The notes beneath the pieces were generated by a model. It was given only the letters and a program-made list of their open reading frames with translations. It ran no database searches and was not told where the DNA came from. A stretch of 64,000 bases of DNA, taken from positions 8,248,917 through 8,312,916 of the forward strand of contig NC_037263.1 in NCBI RefSeq assembly GCF_000002425.4. Direction: 5' to 3'. Positions 24,601 through 35,013 of the stretch are shown here, one piece after another. Each line of letters begins with the position of its first letter. Position 1 is the first letter of the stretch. The DNA comes from Physcomitrium patens. Its lineage: Eukaryota > Streptophyta > Bryopsida > Funariales > Funariaceae. A program made the position numbers and the translations under genes.

Positions 24601-25616
24601 TATTGAATCGTTGTTAAGCACATTAGAGTATATCTTTATTATAATTTGACTTTTGTATCACATATCAACTTGGGAGCCAATAAGGATTATCAAATGCATT
24701 ATCAAGACATTCTTATTTTGAACCAAAAGAAGGCGAGGTAGCATATAATCAATAATAGGAAATCTTGTTAAAACCTAAGCAATTTCATCTTTGAGAAATC
24801 AATGAATCAATGTATGTGGATTTATCATTTCTTGACATCAACCATTATTTTGCCTTTTATCTTCAAACTAATGGTCAAACAGAGCAAATCAACTAAATTC
24901 TTCAGTAATATTTGAGGTGTACCATCAACTACCAATAAGACGATTTGACTTCCTACTTGTTTTTGGCAAAGTTTGTATGTAACAATACAATCCATGTATC
25001 TATGTAACAAATGCCCTTCTATTCAAACTACGTTCATCATCCAAAGTTGGATATGCTTGTATCTTCAAAGTCAAAAAATTCAACAATAGAGAAGTTTGCT
25101 ATGAAGATGGCCAAACTTCAAGCAACTATGAAGACTCATCTAAAAAAGGCTCAACAACGTTATAAGCTATTGACAAATGAATTGAAGAAAGAACATTCTA
25201 TATTTCAAGTTGGTGATAAATTATGGTTTCCTTGATACAATATAAAAACAAAAAATCCATGTGCTAAATTAGACTATCAAAAGTTGGAACCATTTGTGAT
25301 TTAGAAACAAATTAATTACATAACTTATTGCTTGGAATTACCTTCATCCATGAAGACTCATCCAGTCTTTTATGTTTCACTTTTGGAAAGATACAAAGAA
25401 TTGAACATACTAGGTCAAAGACAACCACCACTTCTTATGATTGAAATCAATGATAATGTTGAAATTGAGGTAGAAGAGGTATTAGATTCAAGGATAAGAC
25501 ATAGAAGGCTTGAATATTTGGTCCATTGGCATAGATATGATATCAACAATTGTACGTGGGAACTAGCTGACAACCTTGTAAATGCACAAATAAAGGTTCA
25601 AAAGTTCTATCAATGA
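21690..25616 (+). pseudogene. gag-pol of element C1, decayed
   Basis: The gag N-terminal part is near 21720-22020 (ends LLKKFDGTYSKFCSFINQV). The zinc-knuckle region near 22610-22680 is damaged (LLLYYEKLGYKVNNCSNKY, first Cys lost). Protease-domain sequence is at 22900-23146, with the DSG site degraded and LVILGLSWLEKYNPRID kept. RT is near 23400-24060 with [18 protein letters not shown] and [10 protein letters not shown], and RNase H near 24340-24700. Integrase is missing between 24832 and the block that begins NGQTEQIN. The chromodomain (EIEVEEVLDSRIRHRRLEYLVHW) is at 25460-25610 in an open frame of 94 codons. Numerous stops make it non-functional. Confidence 0.85.
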
Positions 25617-26245
25617 CATCTATCAAAACTAAAAGTAAAAAAATAAAAAACAATAGCTTGATAAGATAGGTTCACTATGAAGATTCTTAGTTCTTGGCCT
25701 CATAAGGAAGGGAATGAGACAACTTCTAAAGAGACAATTGTTTTCAAATGTTTAGAATAGTATAAGTCAGTAATTTGAGTTCATGACCATAGCTTGTTTA
25801 TATTCTTTTGGTCTTCTCTATTTTATAAGATATAAATAGTTAAAAAATAGATGCCTTGCTAGTCATACAATCTCAACCATGTAGCTTGTAGAGATGACCC
25901 AAAGATGAAGAGCTATCTAAACCATACAGATGTCAAAGGATATCCAGGAATAGGTCATTGATAATTGTATTTGAGGTAGAACATGCCTATTAAAGATGTC
26001 CAGAAGGAGTATTTGCAGGATAATTCTATAATACACATATCAAAATTCATGTTTGGTGACAAGTAAAAGGCTTGGAGCACTATCGATGGCTACAATGGCC
26101 TTTGAACCATTTATCTAGCAAAAAATAATTGGAATATATAACGGATACCTTGTGACAGATCTTCAATTTCTTACACATATATTGACTTACAACAACATTG
26201 CTTCTTAAAGATTTCAAAGCTAGAGAAGGAGATAATGTCATGGAT
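24832..26245 (+). repeat. Inverted repeat arm 1, near-identical to 37687-39101
   Basis: About 1.41 kb matching the reverse complement of 37687-39101 with only scattered differences; the two 94-codon chromodomain frames differ at 2 residues. Element sequence on the 5' side of the arm matches C2 at only about 80 percent by eye. The arm starts exactly at the C1 deletion junction, where TTGA is shared by both sides. Confidence 0.85.
25690..26165 (+). pseudogene. ORF3 remnant of element C1
   Basis: Nucleotide similarity to the ORF3 of element A (33429-33851) is recognisable, best in the block ACTATCGATGGCTA at about 26070-26085 and in the stretch before it (25955-26040). The frame is broken by stops. 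It occupies the same position, between the chromodomain and the 3' LTR. Confidence 0.6.
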
Positions 26246-26450
26246 ATACTTTGTTCTCGTTATACTTGTCTCCGTTATACTTGTTGTATGTCCATGACAT
26301 CACGTCCTTATCTCCGTTATACTTATCCCCATTATACTTATTGTATGTCCGTGACATCACTTCTTTGTCCCCGTTATACTTGTTCCTATTATACTTGTTG
26401 TATGTCTATGACATCACCTCCTTGTTCCCGTTATACTTGTAGAAATAAAC
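26246..26450 (+). repeat. 57-bp minisatellite, about 3.6 copies
   Basis: Units at 26246, 26303, 26360 and a partial one at 26417. Each has two CCGTTATACTTGT-like half-units followed by TGTATGTCCATGACATCA. That last block is the reverse complement of the LTR start TGTCATGGACATACA of this element family. Because 57 is a multiple of 3, a frame runs through it and encodes a 19-residue repeat, but this is unlikely to be a protein. Confidence 0.85.
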
Positions 26451-27188
26451 CTTCGTAGATTTGATTCTAAAGTCAATCTTCTTACTTCCTTCAACTGCAC
26501 AACTTCTTGCCATAGACTCCAAATCTCTTCCATAGGTATAAGATTAGTATTTTCTTGGTTGGCATTGATGATGCATAAAATTTCTATCCTAAGAATATTA
26601 TTAAGTTCATGAAGATTTGTAATAATTACATATTAATTTTCACTTTTGTCAAGTATAACATCCATAATTTTTTCTTTCATTTTAAATAACTTAATAAATC
26701 TATTAATCAAATTAAAAGAAGATAATTTACAACCTCTAATATCAAATTAAAAATTTCTATAAAAAAAGATAATTTGTTTTCTTTAAGGAAAAAATCAATG
26801 TTAAAAAATCAAAAGATTTGTTTAAAAGTAGATAATCCATAACCTTTGAATACAACAATAGAAGTAGAATAATCCACTCATTTCTAAAACGAGACAAGAA
26901 TAATGACTTAACACACTTGTTAAAATGTCATGGATATAAATCTCAAAAAAAAAAAACCTCAATACACTCTTATGTCATTCAAAAAGAGTAAAAAATCCCT
27001 AAAAAATGATATTGTATTAAATTAAAATAACTAAAGCCAAAGATAGGAATACTAAAAAGTCTTGAAATAAGATTAAAGATTAGAAAGGCATTTATAAGAG
27101 TAAAAAGACTTCACTCTTACTTTCATATATACTCTTAATTAGGAGTTACATAGAAATATTCAATAGAAATTTCAAAATATATTGAATT
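26451..27188 (-). other. Degenerate LTR-element leader/gag fragment
   Basis: No gene. On the minus strand, TTAGAGGTTGTAAATTATC-like sequence near 26740-26710 matches the leader found between LTR and gag in E and A (AGAGGTTGCGGATTAC). The same fragment recurs at about 51255-51490 in the same orientation. I read both as old 5' leader plus gag-start remnants of a related element. Confidence 0.4.
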
Positions 27189-27725
27189 TGTATCACAAAC
27201 ATATACATGTAAATCAATAATTACTTATAGAATTAGATAGAAGTAGATAAAATAGATAAAAATAGGTTAATTCTATAATATCTTCTATAAAAGCTTCTTA
27301 GAATCTTCATAGATATTATTTTGGCTTTATAGGTATCTATAATTGATTTTTAAGATTAGAAATATAGTCAATAAGTTAGCCATATGCTATACATGTTAGT
27401 AGCTAGAAGAATAAGCTAACTATATGGTCCACACATAAAAAACTTACCTTGTAAGGTAAAGCATATCTCTAGTAAAGTGAACACAAATTAGAAGTCTTAT
27501 ACAACATTGCTACATAGCTCTTAGTTAGATAGTATATATAGAGGTAAAAGTGAAGCCCTCTTCACTCTTATCAACTCCTTTCTTGTTTCTAGACTAGATT
27601 CAAGAGTCTCTAGTTTCTTTATCTTTTTGTAATAGCCATTCAAGTTTCCTTTTAATATACATAGTTCTTTATTTTTATTTTATTATACTTATTTATTTAC
27701 TTTCATCAAGTTCTTATATCTAATA
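27189..27725 (+). repeat. 5' LTR of element B
   Basis: Aligns end to end with the LTR of A. The predicted R start ACTCTTATCAA is at 27563-27573. The corresponding primer-site sequence after the LTR is TTGAAAAGAAT (27728-27738), again 2 nt after the LTR end, decayed from perfect complementarity. A T-run of about 37 bases follows the leader at 27909-27945. Confidence 0.75.
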
Positions 27726-27905
27726 GATTGAAAAGAATATACTTATAAATCAAAGCCTTTTTTTTTAATTAAGAATATATTACTTCTTTTTCTTGATAAA
27801 ATATAAGCATATTAGAACTTATAAATTACCTTCTTTTAAATTGATATTATTATTAATATCTTCTTTGATGTCAAGTCCTCTTTTCTATAAGAATTAAGCA
27901 AAATG

Positions 27906-27948
<43 letters not shown>

Positions 27949-27950
27949 AT

Positions 27951-28089
27951 CATGGCAAATCTTGTTGAAATAGAGAGTGCAATGGCAAAAAAGTAAGAAC
28001 AATTAAAAGAGTTAATGCTTGCAATGCATCAATTCAGTTTATTACTACAAAGAGCAAAAAAAATGGTAGAAAGTAAAGATATAAGTATG
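27951..28089 (+). pseudogene. gag start of element B
   Basis: Matches the first 46 codons of element A gag (MANLVEIESAMAKK then a TAA stop). It ends at GTATG, 28085-28089, which is the left target duplication of element A; the matching gag sequence resumes at 34423. Confidence 0.8.
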
Positions 28090-28619
28090 TGTCACGGACA
28101 TACATATAATTACCTATATGAATAGATAAAAGTATGTAAAAGTAGGTTAATTGTGTAATACCTTCTAGAGAAGCTTCTTAGAAGCTTCATAGATGCTGCT
28201 TTGACTTTATAGGAGTCTATAGTTGACTTTTAGGTTAGAAACTTGGTCAACAAGTTAGCCATGTGCCACACATGTTGGAAGCTTAAAGAACAAGCTAACT
28301 ATGTGGTCCATCCATAGAAAACTTGCCTTGCAAGCAAAGGCATGTGGCTTAGAAAGTCAACATATATTGGAGGTCTTATAGAACATCGCCACGTGGCTTC
28401 TAGTTAGATAGTATATATAGAGGCAAGAGTGAAGCCCTCTTCACTCTTGTCAACTCCTTTCTTGCTTCTAGTCTAGTTTCAAGGGTCTCTAGTTTTCTTG
28501 TATTTTGGCAATAGCCATTCCAGTTTCTTTCTTAATATACATATTTCTATTTTATCCTATTTCTTTTTGAGAAAAGTCTCACTTACTCTTTAGCTTTCAT
28601 CGAGTTCCTGTCCTTGACA
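28090..28619 (+). repeat. 5' LTR of element A
   Basis: TGTCACGGACAT...CCTTGACA, 530 bp. TATATATA from 28412. The predicted transcript start, 31 bp downstream, is ACTCTTGTCAA (28443-28453). Two GAAGCTTC blocks around 28170-28188 resemble two-unit heat shock elements. Confidence 0.95.
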
Positions 28620-28621
28620 GA

Positions 28622-28632
28622 TTGACAAGAGT
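28622..28632 (+). promoter_or_regulatory. Self-complementary primer binding site of element A
   Basis: TTGACAAGAGT begins 2 nt after the LTR end and is the exact 11-nt reverse complement of ACTCTTGTCAA (28443-28453), the predicted 5' end of the element RNA. No match to a tRNA 3' end such as TGGTATCAGAGC is present. This is the arrangement of self-primed Tf1/sushi-type elements. Confidence 0.75.
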
Positions 28633-28831
28633 ACACTTACAATATGAGAGCTTTGTCTTTTCTTGATTAAGAGTGGATTACCCCTTTTTCTTGATAAGAC
28701 ATAAGCGCATTAGAAGTTGCGGATTACCCTCTTTTAAACTGATATTGTTCTTAGTATTTTCTTTGTTATCAATTCCTCTCTTCTATTTGTTTTGAGCGTT
28801 ATTAGACATCTTCTCTTTTCTAAGTACTACT

Positions 28832-29839
28832 ATGGCAGAGCTTGTTGAAATGAAGAGTACAATGGCACAGATGCAAGAACAATTGAGGGAGTTAATGCTT
28901 GCGATGCATCAACTCAATTTACCACCACAAGGAGCAACAAGAATGGTAGGAAGTGAAGATATAGAGATGATTGGGGCTGCTTCAACATCTGCACCAAACC
29001 ATGTCCATTCTCCCAGAATGGAACACCCTTCGAGTATTAGAGAACCAAGAGTTGCCTTGCCCGAGAAGTTTGATGGTACCAGATCCAAGTTTCGAGGATT
29101 CATCAATCAGGTCCAACTAGTGATTGAACTTCAACCCCAGAGCTATCCAACTCCAGGGTCACAAGTTAGATTCATTGGTACACTTCTTTCAGGATCAGCA
29201 TTGTCATGGTTTTCATCTTTTCTTGAACGACGAGATCCAATATTGGATAATTTGGAGGCTTTTTTGGCGGAGTTTCGATCCATGTTTGGAGAACATGATA
29301 CAATTCGTGTTGCAACCAGCAAGATCCGTATTTTGCGACAAGGCAATCGATCAGTAACATTATATGCTTCGCAATTTCGACAACTTGCAACTGATATCAA
29401 GTGGGATGATGCCGCACTTGTGAGTCAATTTCTCTACGGATTACAATATGAGGTAAAGAAATTGATGCTTAATTTACCTGATCCTCAAACATTGAGTCAA
29501 GCAATTGACTTTGCTGTGAAGTGCGACAATCGACTTTTTGAATTTTGATCCGAGAGTCGCACAAGTGGGCCTCAACGTTACTACAATTCAATGGCAACAC
29601 CGACGTCTCCTCAACACATACCTTCAGAAGTAGAGGATATGCAAATTGATGCGGTACGTTTCAAACCTCTTACTGAGCAAGAAAAGTCTCGTCGTCGACA
29701 AGAAGGATTGTGCTTATATTGTGGAGAACCTAAGCACACTGCTCAACATTGTCCAAAGAAGCGACGTAACTACAAAATGAGGAGTACGGCTGTGAAAGAA
29801 GACAGTATGTCGGAAAACAAGTACGTCCAGCTACAATAG
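28832..29839 (+). CDS. Element A gag (one in-frame stop)
   Basis: Capsid-like protein, 336 codons including the interruption. The N-terminal segment is heptad-like (MAELVEMKSTMAQMQEQL), a possible coiled coil. A retrotransposon gag domain follows (FDGTRSKFRGFINQVQLVIE through LYGLQYEVKKLMLNLPDP). TGA at 29546-29548 stands where the related element E has CGA. The same frame continues to a CCHC zinc knuckle, CLYCGEPKHTAQHC, and ends at TAG 29837-29839. Only the knuckle part would be lost if the stop is not read through. Confidence 0.88.
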
Positions 29840-32800
29840 GGACCGTGCGGCTGGAATCTTGTACAACTTCTAATAAAGGTCCTATCCTCTCCTCAAAACC
29901 ATCTCCTTGTTTTATAATAGATGTGCGTTTAGGACCTAATAATTACAAAGCCTCTGCCTTGATAGATTCAGGAGCCTCAGCTTGTTTTTTAGATGAAGAA
30001 TTTGCTAGATGTCATAGAATATCATTAATACAAAAAACTAAACCTGTACACGTAGAAGTCATAGATGGTCGTCCGTTGTCTTCTGGAGATGTAACTCACG
30101 AAACACTTCCTGTAGATGTAGTAATAAATGGTCATAGTAGTTGCGTAATTTTTAATATAATTAGATCTCCCTCTAATCCAGTAATTTTAGGCTTATCATG
30201 GTTAGAAAAGTATAATCCTCGAATAGAATGGATTTCTCGTAAACTTGATTTTTCACGGAGCATTAATAACAGTTCTATTAATCAAGTAAAAAACCATGAG
30301 TCTAGTATAGTAAAACCCGCACTTATAGGTGCAAAAGCATTTATACACGCAGCAAAAGAAGGATCAACTTTTGCTATTTATGCTGCACCTATTTCTGAAA
30401 GCGTAAAGACTTCAAGTGGCATTCCAAGTCAATATCAGGATTATCAAGACGTTTTTGAGAAAAAGAATGCAGATATTCTTCCTGAGCATCGCTCATACGA
30501 TTGTTCAATCGATCTCAAGGAAGGAACTCAGCCACCATTTGGACCAATTTACAGTTTATCGCAAGATGAGTTGGCTGAACTCAAGACATATATTGACGAG
30601 AATTTAGCGAAGAATTTCATACGCCATTCAAAATCTCCAGCAGGAGCTCCAATTTTATTCGTAAAGAAAAAAGATGGATCTTTACGAATGTGTGTTGACT
30701 ATCGAGGACTCAACAAGATCACAATCAAAAACAGGTATCCATTACCTTTGATATCAGGACTCCTTGACCAGTTAAATCAAGCTAAGATCTATACAAAAAT
30801 AGATCTAAGAGGAGCATATAATCTAGTACGGATCAAAGAAGGAGATGAATGGAAGACTGCGTTTCGAACCAGGTACGCACACTTTGAATACAATGTCATG
30901 CCTTTTGGACTCACGAATGCACCAGCTGCTTTTCAACATCTCATGAATGATGTATTTCGTGAATTCTTAGACAATTTTGTCATCTGCTACCTAGACGATA
31001 TCCTGATTTATTCTAAGAATGTTGAAGAACATGAAATACATGTTTGTCAAGTATTACAAAAACTTAGAGATGCAGGATTGTACGCCAAGATAAAAAAGTG
31101 TGTATTTCACACTACTCAAGTTGACTTTTTAGGATACATCATTTCAAATGATGGTCTTATGATGGATTCTAAGAAAGTCCAAACAATCATGGATTGGAAG
31201 ATTCCAAAGACTGTAAGAGATGTCCAATGTTTCTTGGGATTTGCCAATTACTATCGGATCTTCATCAAAGACTTCTCACGAGTTGCAGCTCCACTTACAC
31301 GCTTGACTAGTAAAGATAAATTCCAATGGAATCAAGAAGCGGAAGCAGCATTTGAAGCCTTGAAGACATCGTTTGTCTCTGCACCAGTCTTATATCGTGT
31401 TGACTTTTCCAAGGTATTTTTTATGGAAACAGACGCATCGGATTTTGCCTTGGGTGCAGTTTTATCACAAATGGGAACAGATGACAAACTTCATCTGATA
31501 GCTTTTCATTCAAGAAAATTCTCAGCAGCCGAGATCAATTATGAGATCCACGATAAAGAACTTCTTGCGATCGTGGATTCCTTTCAAGAATGGCGTCATT
31601 ATCTAGAAGGTGCTTCTAGTCCAGTCACTGTGTATACAGATCACAAGAACCTCGAGTATTTCATGTCAGCACGCGTGTTGAATCGTCGTCAAGCTCGTTG
31701 GAGTATGTCTTTGTCAAGATTCGACTTCATTATCACTTATCGGCCAGGAAAACAACAAGGTTTGTTCGATGCCCTGTCTAGACGTTCTTATTTTGCACCA
31801 AAAGAAGGAGATGCAGCTTTTGAGCAACAAAGAACGGTCCTCTTGAAACCGGAGCAATTTCATCTCCGAGCAGTGAAATCAACATTGACTGTTGATTCAA
31901 CTTTTCTCAAGCAAATCCAGTCTAGTATGTCCTCAGATCCTCTTGTTCATGATATCAAGAATAATTCTTCCAAGTCTCTTGATTCTTCTAAGTTCGAGTT
32001 CAAGAATAATCTATTATATTTTGAAGGACGCCTATATGTTCCAGAAGGAAAAGCACGTTTGCGTGTTCTTCAAGCACGTCATGACTTTCCAGCAGCAGGG
32101 CACTTTGGATATAATAAGACTCTGGAACTCATATCAAGAGATTTTTGGTGGCCACAAATGTGGAAGTCAGTCAAAGACTTTGTACAATCATGTGATATTT
32201 GTTCAAGATCAAAAATTCCTCGACATCGACCTTACGGACTTCTTCAGCCATTACTTATACCAGAATAACCATGGTCTTCTGTTTCTATGGATTTCATCAC
32301 AGATCTTCCAAACTCAAGATCTTATGATTCTATATTTGTGATAGTAGATCGTTTCACCAAGATGGCACATTTTATGCCATGTACAAAATCTATCACAGGT
32401 GAAGAAACAGCTAAGCTTTTCATTGATAATATCTATCGCTATCATGGATTACCTAAAGATATCATATCGGATAGGGGAACTCAATTTGTGTCGAGATTTT
32501 GGAGGACTCTTTTCAAGATTTTAAAAGTGGACATAAAGCTATCTTCAGCTTTCCATCCTCAAATTGATGGACAAACAGAGCGCGTAAACCAAGACTTGGA
32601 ACAGTATTTAAGGTGTACCATCAACTACCAACAAGATGATTGGACAAACCTTCTGCCATTGGCAGAGTTTGCTTATAATAATACGGTACATTCTTCCACG
32701 CAACAAACACCTTTCTTTGCCAATTATGGCTATCATCCACGACTTGATACTTTTGATTTTTCAAAAGTTGATAATCCTGCAGCAGAAGATATGGCAAATC

Positions 32801-33333
32801 GGTTGTCAGAGTTACATGCAATAATGAAGGCGCAGTTGAAGAAAGCTCAATAACGACAAAAGATAAATGCAGATGTATATCATAAAGAGCAACCACAAGT
32901 CAACGTGGGTGATAAGGTATGGCTACTTCGTCGCAATATCAAAACCACTCGACCTTGTGACAAATTGGACTATCGTAGGCTTGGCCCCTTTTCTGTTTCT
33001 GAACAGATCAACCCAGTTGCATATCGGTTACATCTACCGGAGTCAATGAAGATCCATCCTGTATTCCACGTGTCTCTTCTTGAACCATATAAGACAGTGG
33101 ATATACAAGGAAGAAGACAAATGCCACCGCCTCCTATAGAAGTAGATAATAATGAAGAATTTGAGGTGGAAGAGATATTAGACTCAAGGCGGCGCCGAAA
33201 TAAGCTAGAATATCTTGTTCATTGGCGCGGATATGATATTAGTGAGCGCACATGGGAGCCATCCAGGAATCTAGCAAATGCATCAGCTAAAGTCAAAGTT
33301 TTTCATCAACGACATCCATCAAAACCAAGATGA
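29770..33333 (+). CDS. Element A pol with chromodomain (two in-frame stops)
   Basis: The frame is -1 relative to gag and open from 29770, overlapping gag by 70 nt; there is no ATG near its start (GTG at 29845), so expression probably needs frameshifting. Protease active site DSG is near 29965 (ALIDSGASACFLDEEF). RT holds YLDDILI at about 30988-31008. RNase H begins near 31420 with METDASDFALGAVLSQ and ends at QQGLFDALSRRS. Integrase has the HHCC finger ending SCDICSRSK (about 32190-32215). Its DDE core is MDFITDLP, SDRGTQF and a Glu in DGQTERVNQ. The C-terminus has a GPY/F-like LGPFSVSE and a chromodomain (EFEVEEILDSRRRR, LEYLVHWRGYD, TWEPSRNL), which targets integration to modified histones in this clade. 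Stops TAA at 32266-32268 and 32851-32853 fit CAA to TAA. Confidence 0.92.
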
Positions 33334-33428
33334 AAACCTCTCTTATAAAAGAGACAAGATTGAGGCAAGATAACATTCAATTTTCTATCCTTGTTTGTAA
33401 CTTCTTTGCATTTTGTGACGCTAATTAG

Positions 33429-33851
33429 ATGGAGAGCCAACAACCAGCGGATTCAACTCAAGAACCTTCGTTTGCTGACTTACCGGATGAGATATTGCGA
33501 TTGTCACAACCTTCAAGACGACGCAACCAAGATGAAGACCCTGGAGAACGATATGTTCTTCCTCGAATAGATGGTGAGATACAACGCGTTTGGTATCACG
33601 ACCTTGGAAGAGATTCTCGATGTTTGGTGATATTATTGGAGATAGGAATGACTCCTGATGGTGTTTCAAATGTATTATTTGAAGGAAGTTATGAAGGCCT
33701 CAACAGTGATCAAATAACAGGGTGGTCTTCTCGCCCTGGAATGGGACACTATCGATGGCTAAGAGGACCCATCAACCATCTTCGAAGAGAACAAAGATCA
33801 GAGTATGTAGCAAATACAATTCGCCGCATATTAGATTTTCTCTATATATAA
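33429..33851 (+). CDS. Element A ORF3, unknown protein
   Basis: A clean 140-codon ATG frame between pol and the 3' LTR, 95 nt after the pol stop and in another frame. It begins MESQQPADSTQEPSF and ends RRILDFLYI. Its middle (LGRDSRCLVILLEIGMTPDGV) is mildly hydrophobic, but there is no signal peptide or membrane segment, so it is not an envelope protein. It is rich in Arg/Asp/Glu. Decayed homologues sit at the same place in D (about 50280-50700), C1 and C2, which argues for selection on it. I recognise no family. Candidate roles are a nucleic-acid-binding or silencing-related accessory protein, which is speculation. Confidence 0.75.
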   Translation: MESQQPADSTQEPSFADLPDEILRLSQPSRRRNQDEDPGERYVLPRIDGEIQRVWYHDLGRDSRCLVILLEIGMTPDGVSNVLFEGSYEGLNSDQITGWSSRPGMGHYRWLRGPINHLRREQRSEYVANTIRRILDFLYI

Positions 33852-33892
33852 TCACCGCTCCTCGTGGAACTCGTCCCTAGAAGGGGGGGTAA

Positions 33893-34422
33893 TGTCACGG
33901 ACATACATATAATTACCTATATGAATAGATAAAAGTATGTAAAAGTAGGTTAATTGTGTAATACCTTCTAGAGAAGCTTCTTAGAAGCTTTATAGACGCT
34001 GCTTTGACTTTATAGGAGTCTATAGTTGACTTTTAGGTTAGAAACTTGGTCAACAAGTTAGCCATGTGCCACACATGTTGGAAGCTTAAAGAACAAGCTA
34101 ACTACGTGGTCCATCCATAGAAAACTTGCCTTGCAAGCAAAGGCATGTGGCTTAGAAAGTCAACATATATTGGAGGTCTTATAGAACATCGCCACGTGGC
34201 TTCTAGTTAGATAGTATATATAGAGGCAAGAGTGAAGCCCTCTTCACTCTTGTCAACTCCTTTCTTGCTTCTAGTCTAGTTTCAAGGGTCTCTAGTTTTC
34301 TTGTATTTTGGCAATAGCCATTCCAGTTTCTTTCTTAATATACATATTTCTATTTTGTCCTATTTCTTTTTGAGAAAAGTCTCACTTACTCTTTAGCTTT
34401 CATCGAGTTCTTGTCCTTGACA
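33893..34422 (+). repeat. 3' LTR of element A
   Basis: 530 bp, about 99 percent identical to 28090-28619 by eye (about five substitutions, mostly C/T or A/G). The R-start copy ACTCTTGTCAA is at 34246-34256. Followed by the target duplication GTATG. Confidence 0.95.
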
Positions 34423-35013
34423 GTATGATTGGAGCTACTTCAACATCTGCACAAAATCATATCCTTTCTTCTAGAGCAAAACATCCTTTTGTTATGAGAG
34501 AACTAAAAATTTCCTTGCTTGAGAAGTTTGATGGAATAAGATTTAATTTTGAGGATTTATCAATTAAATACAACTTTTGATAGAATTTCAATCTTAAAGC
34601 TATCCAACTCTAGAATCATAAGTTAGCTTCATTGATATACTTCCTTCAAATTCACTATTATTGTAGTTTTAATCTTCTCTTAAACAACAAGATCCAATAT
34701 TACAGCTGGAACCTTATACAATACCTTATGAAGGTCTCATTTTCTCCTTCGAATCATTTATTTGTTTTATATTAAATATTATTTTAAGACCTAAATATTA
34801 TAAAGCCTTTGCCATGTTAGATTCAAGAGCCTTAATATATTTCTTAGATGAAGAATTTGCTAAAAGACTTAGCATATCTTTAATGAAAAAAACTAAACTT
34901 ATTCATGTAGAAGTCATAGAAGGTCATTCGTTGTCTTTTAGAGATATTATTCACAAAATTCTTCTTATAGAAGTAATAACCAATGGTCATCATAGCTTTG
35001 TGGTATATAATAT
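34423..35013 (+). pseudogene. Element B gag and protease continuation
   Basis: Resumes at the exact gag position where 28089 stopped (ATTGGAGCTACTTCAACATC). Gag similarity runs to about 34695 (AGATCCAATATTA), then jumps to the start of pol, so late gag and the zinc knuckle are deleted. Protease is recognisable as KAFAMLDSRALIYFLDEEF, with the active-site Gly of DSG changed to Arg. It breaks off at the solo LTR. Confidence 0.75.

Larger units (their letters stand above)
21054..26245 (+). mobile_element. Ty3/gypsy chromovirus C1, decayed
   Basis: 5' LTR 21054-21474, leader, gag, protease, RT, RNase H, a deletion that removes most of integrase (junction 24832-24835), end of integrase, chromodomain, ORF3 remnant, and only the first bases of a 3' LTR (TGTCATGGATATA from 26236). 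After that the LTR is replaced by a 57-bp minisatellite. Many in-frame stops and frameshifts. Same family as C2 and a relative of E. Confidence 0.85.
28090..34422 (+). mobile_element. Ty3/gypsy chromovirus A, nearly intact
   Basis: Complete 6333-bp element with 530-bp LTRs that differ at about 5 positions, a 5-bp target duplication GTATG (28085-28089 and 34423-34427), self-complementary primer site, gag, pol with chromodomain, ORF3 and a polypurine tract (AGAAGGGGGG) just before the 3' LTR. Only three in-frame stops are seen, all explainable as C to T on this strand. The low LTR divergence implies a recent insertion, probably well under a million years at usual plant rates. It lies inside the gag of element B, a member of its own family. 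Confidence 0.95.

Noticed and set aside
26198..26458. Open frame encoding a 19-residue repeat (RYTC/CMSMTS)
   Set aside because: It arises from the 57-bp minisatellite whose length is a multiple of 3, in the place of a broken LTR. No independent coding evidence.
33429..33851. Envelope gene of a gypsy-type element
   Set aside because: No signal peptide, no transmembrane segment and no cysteine pattern; too short.
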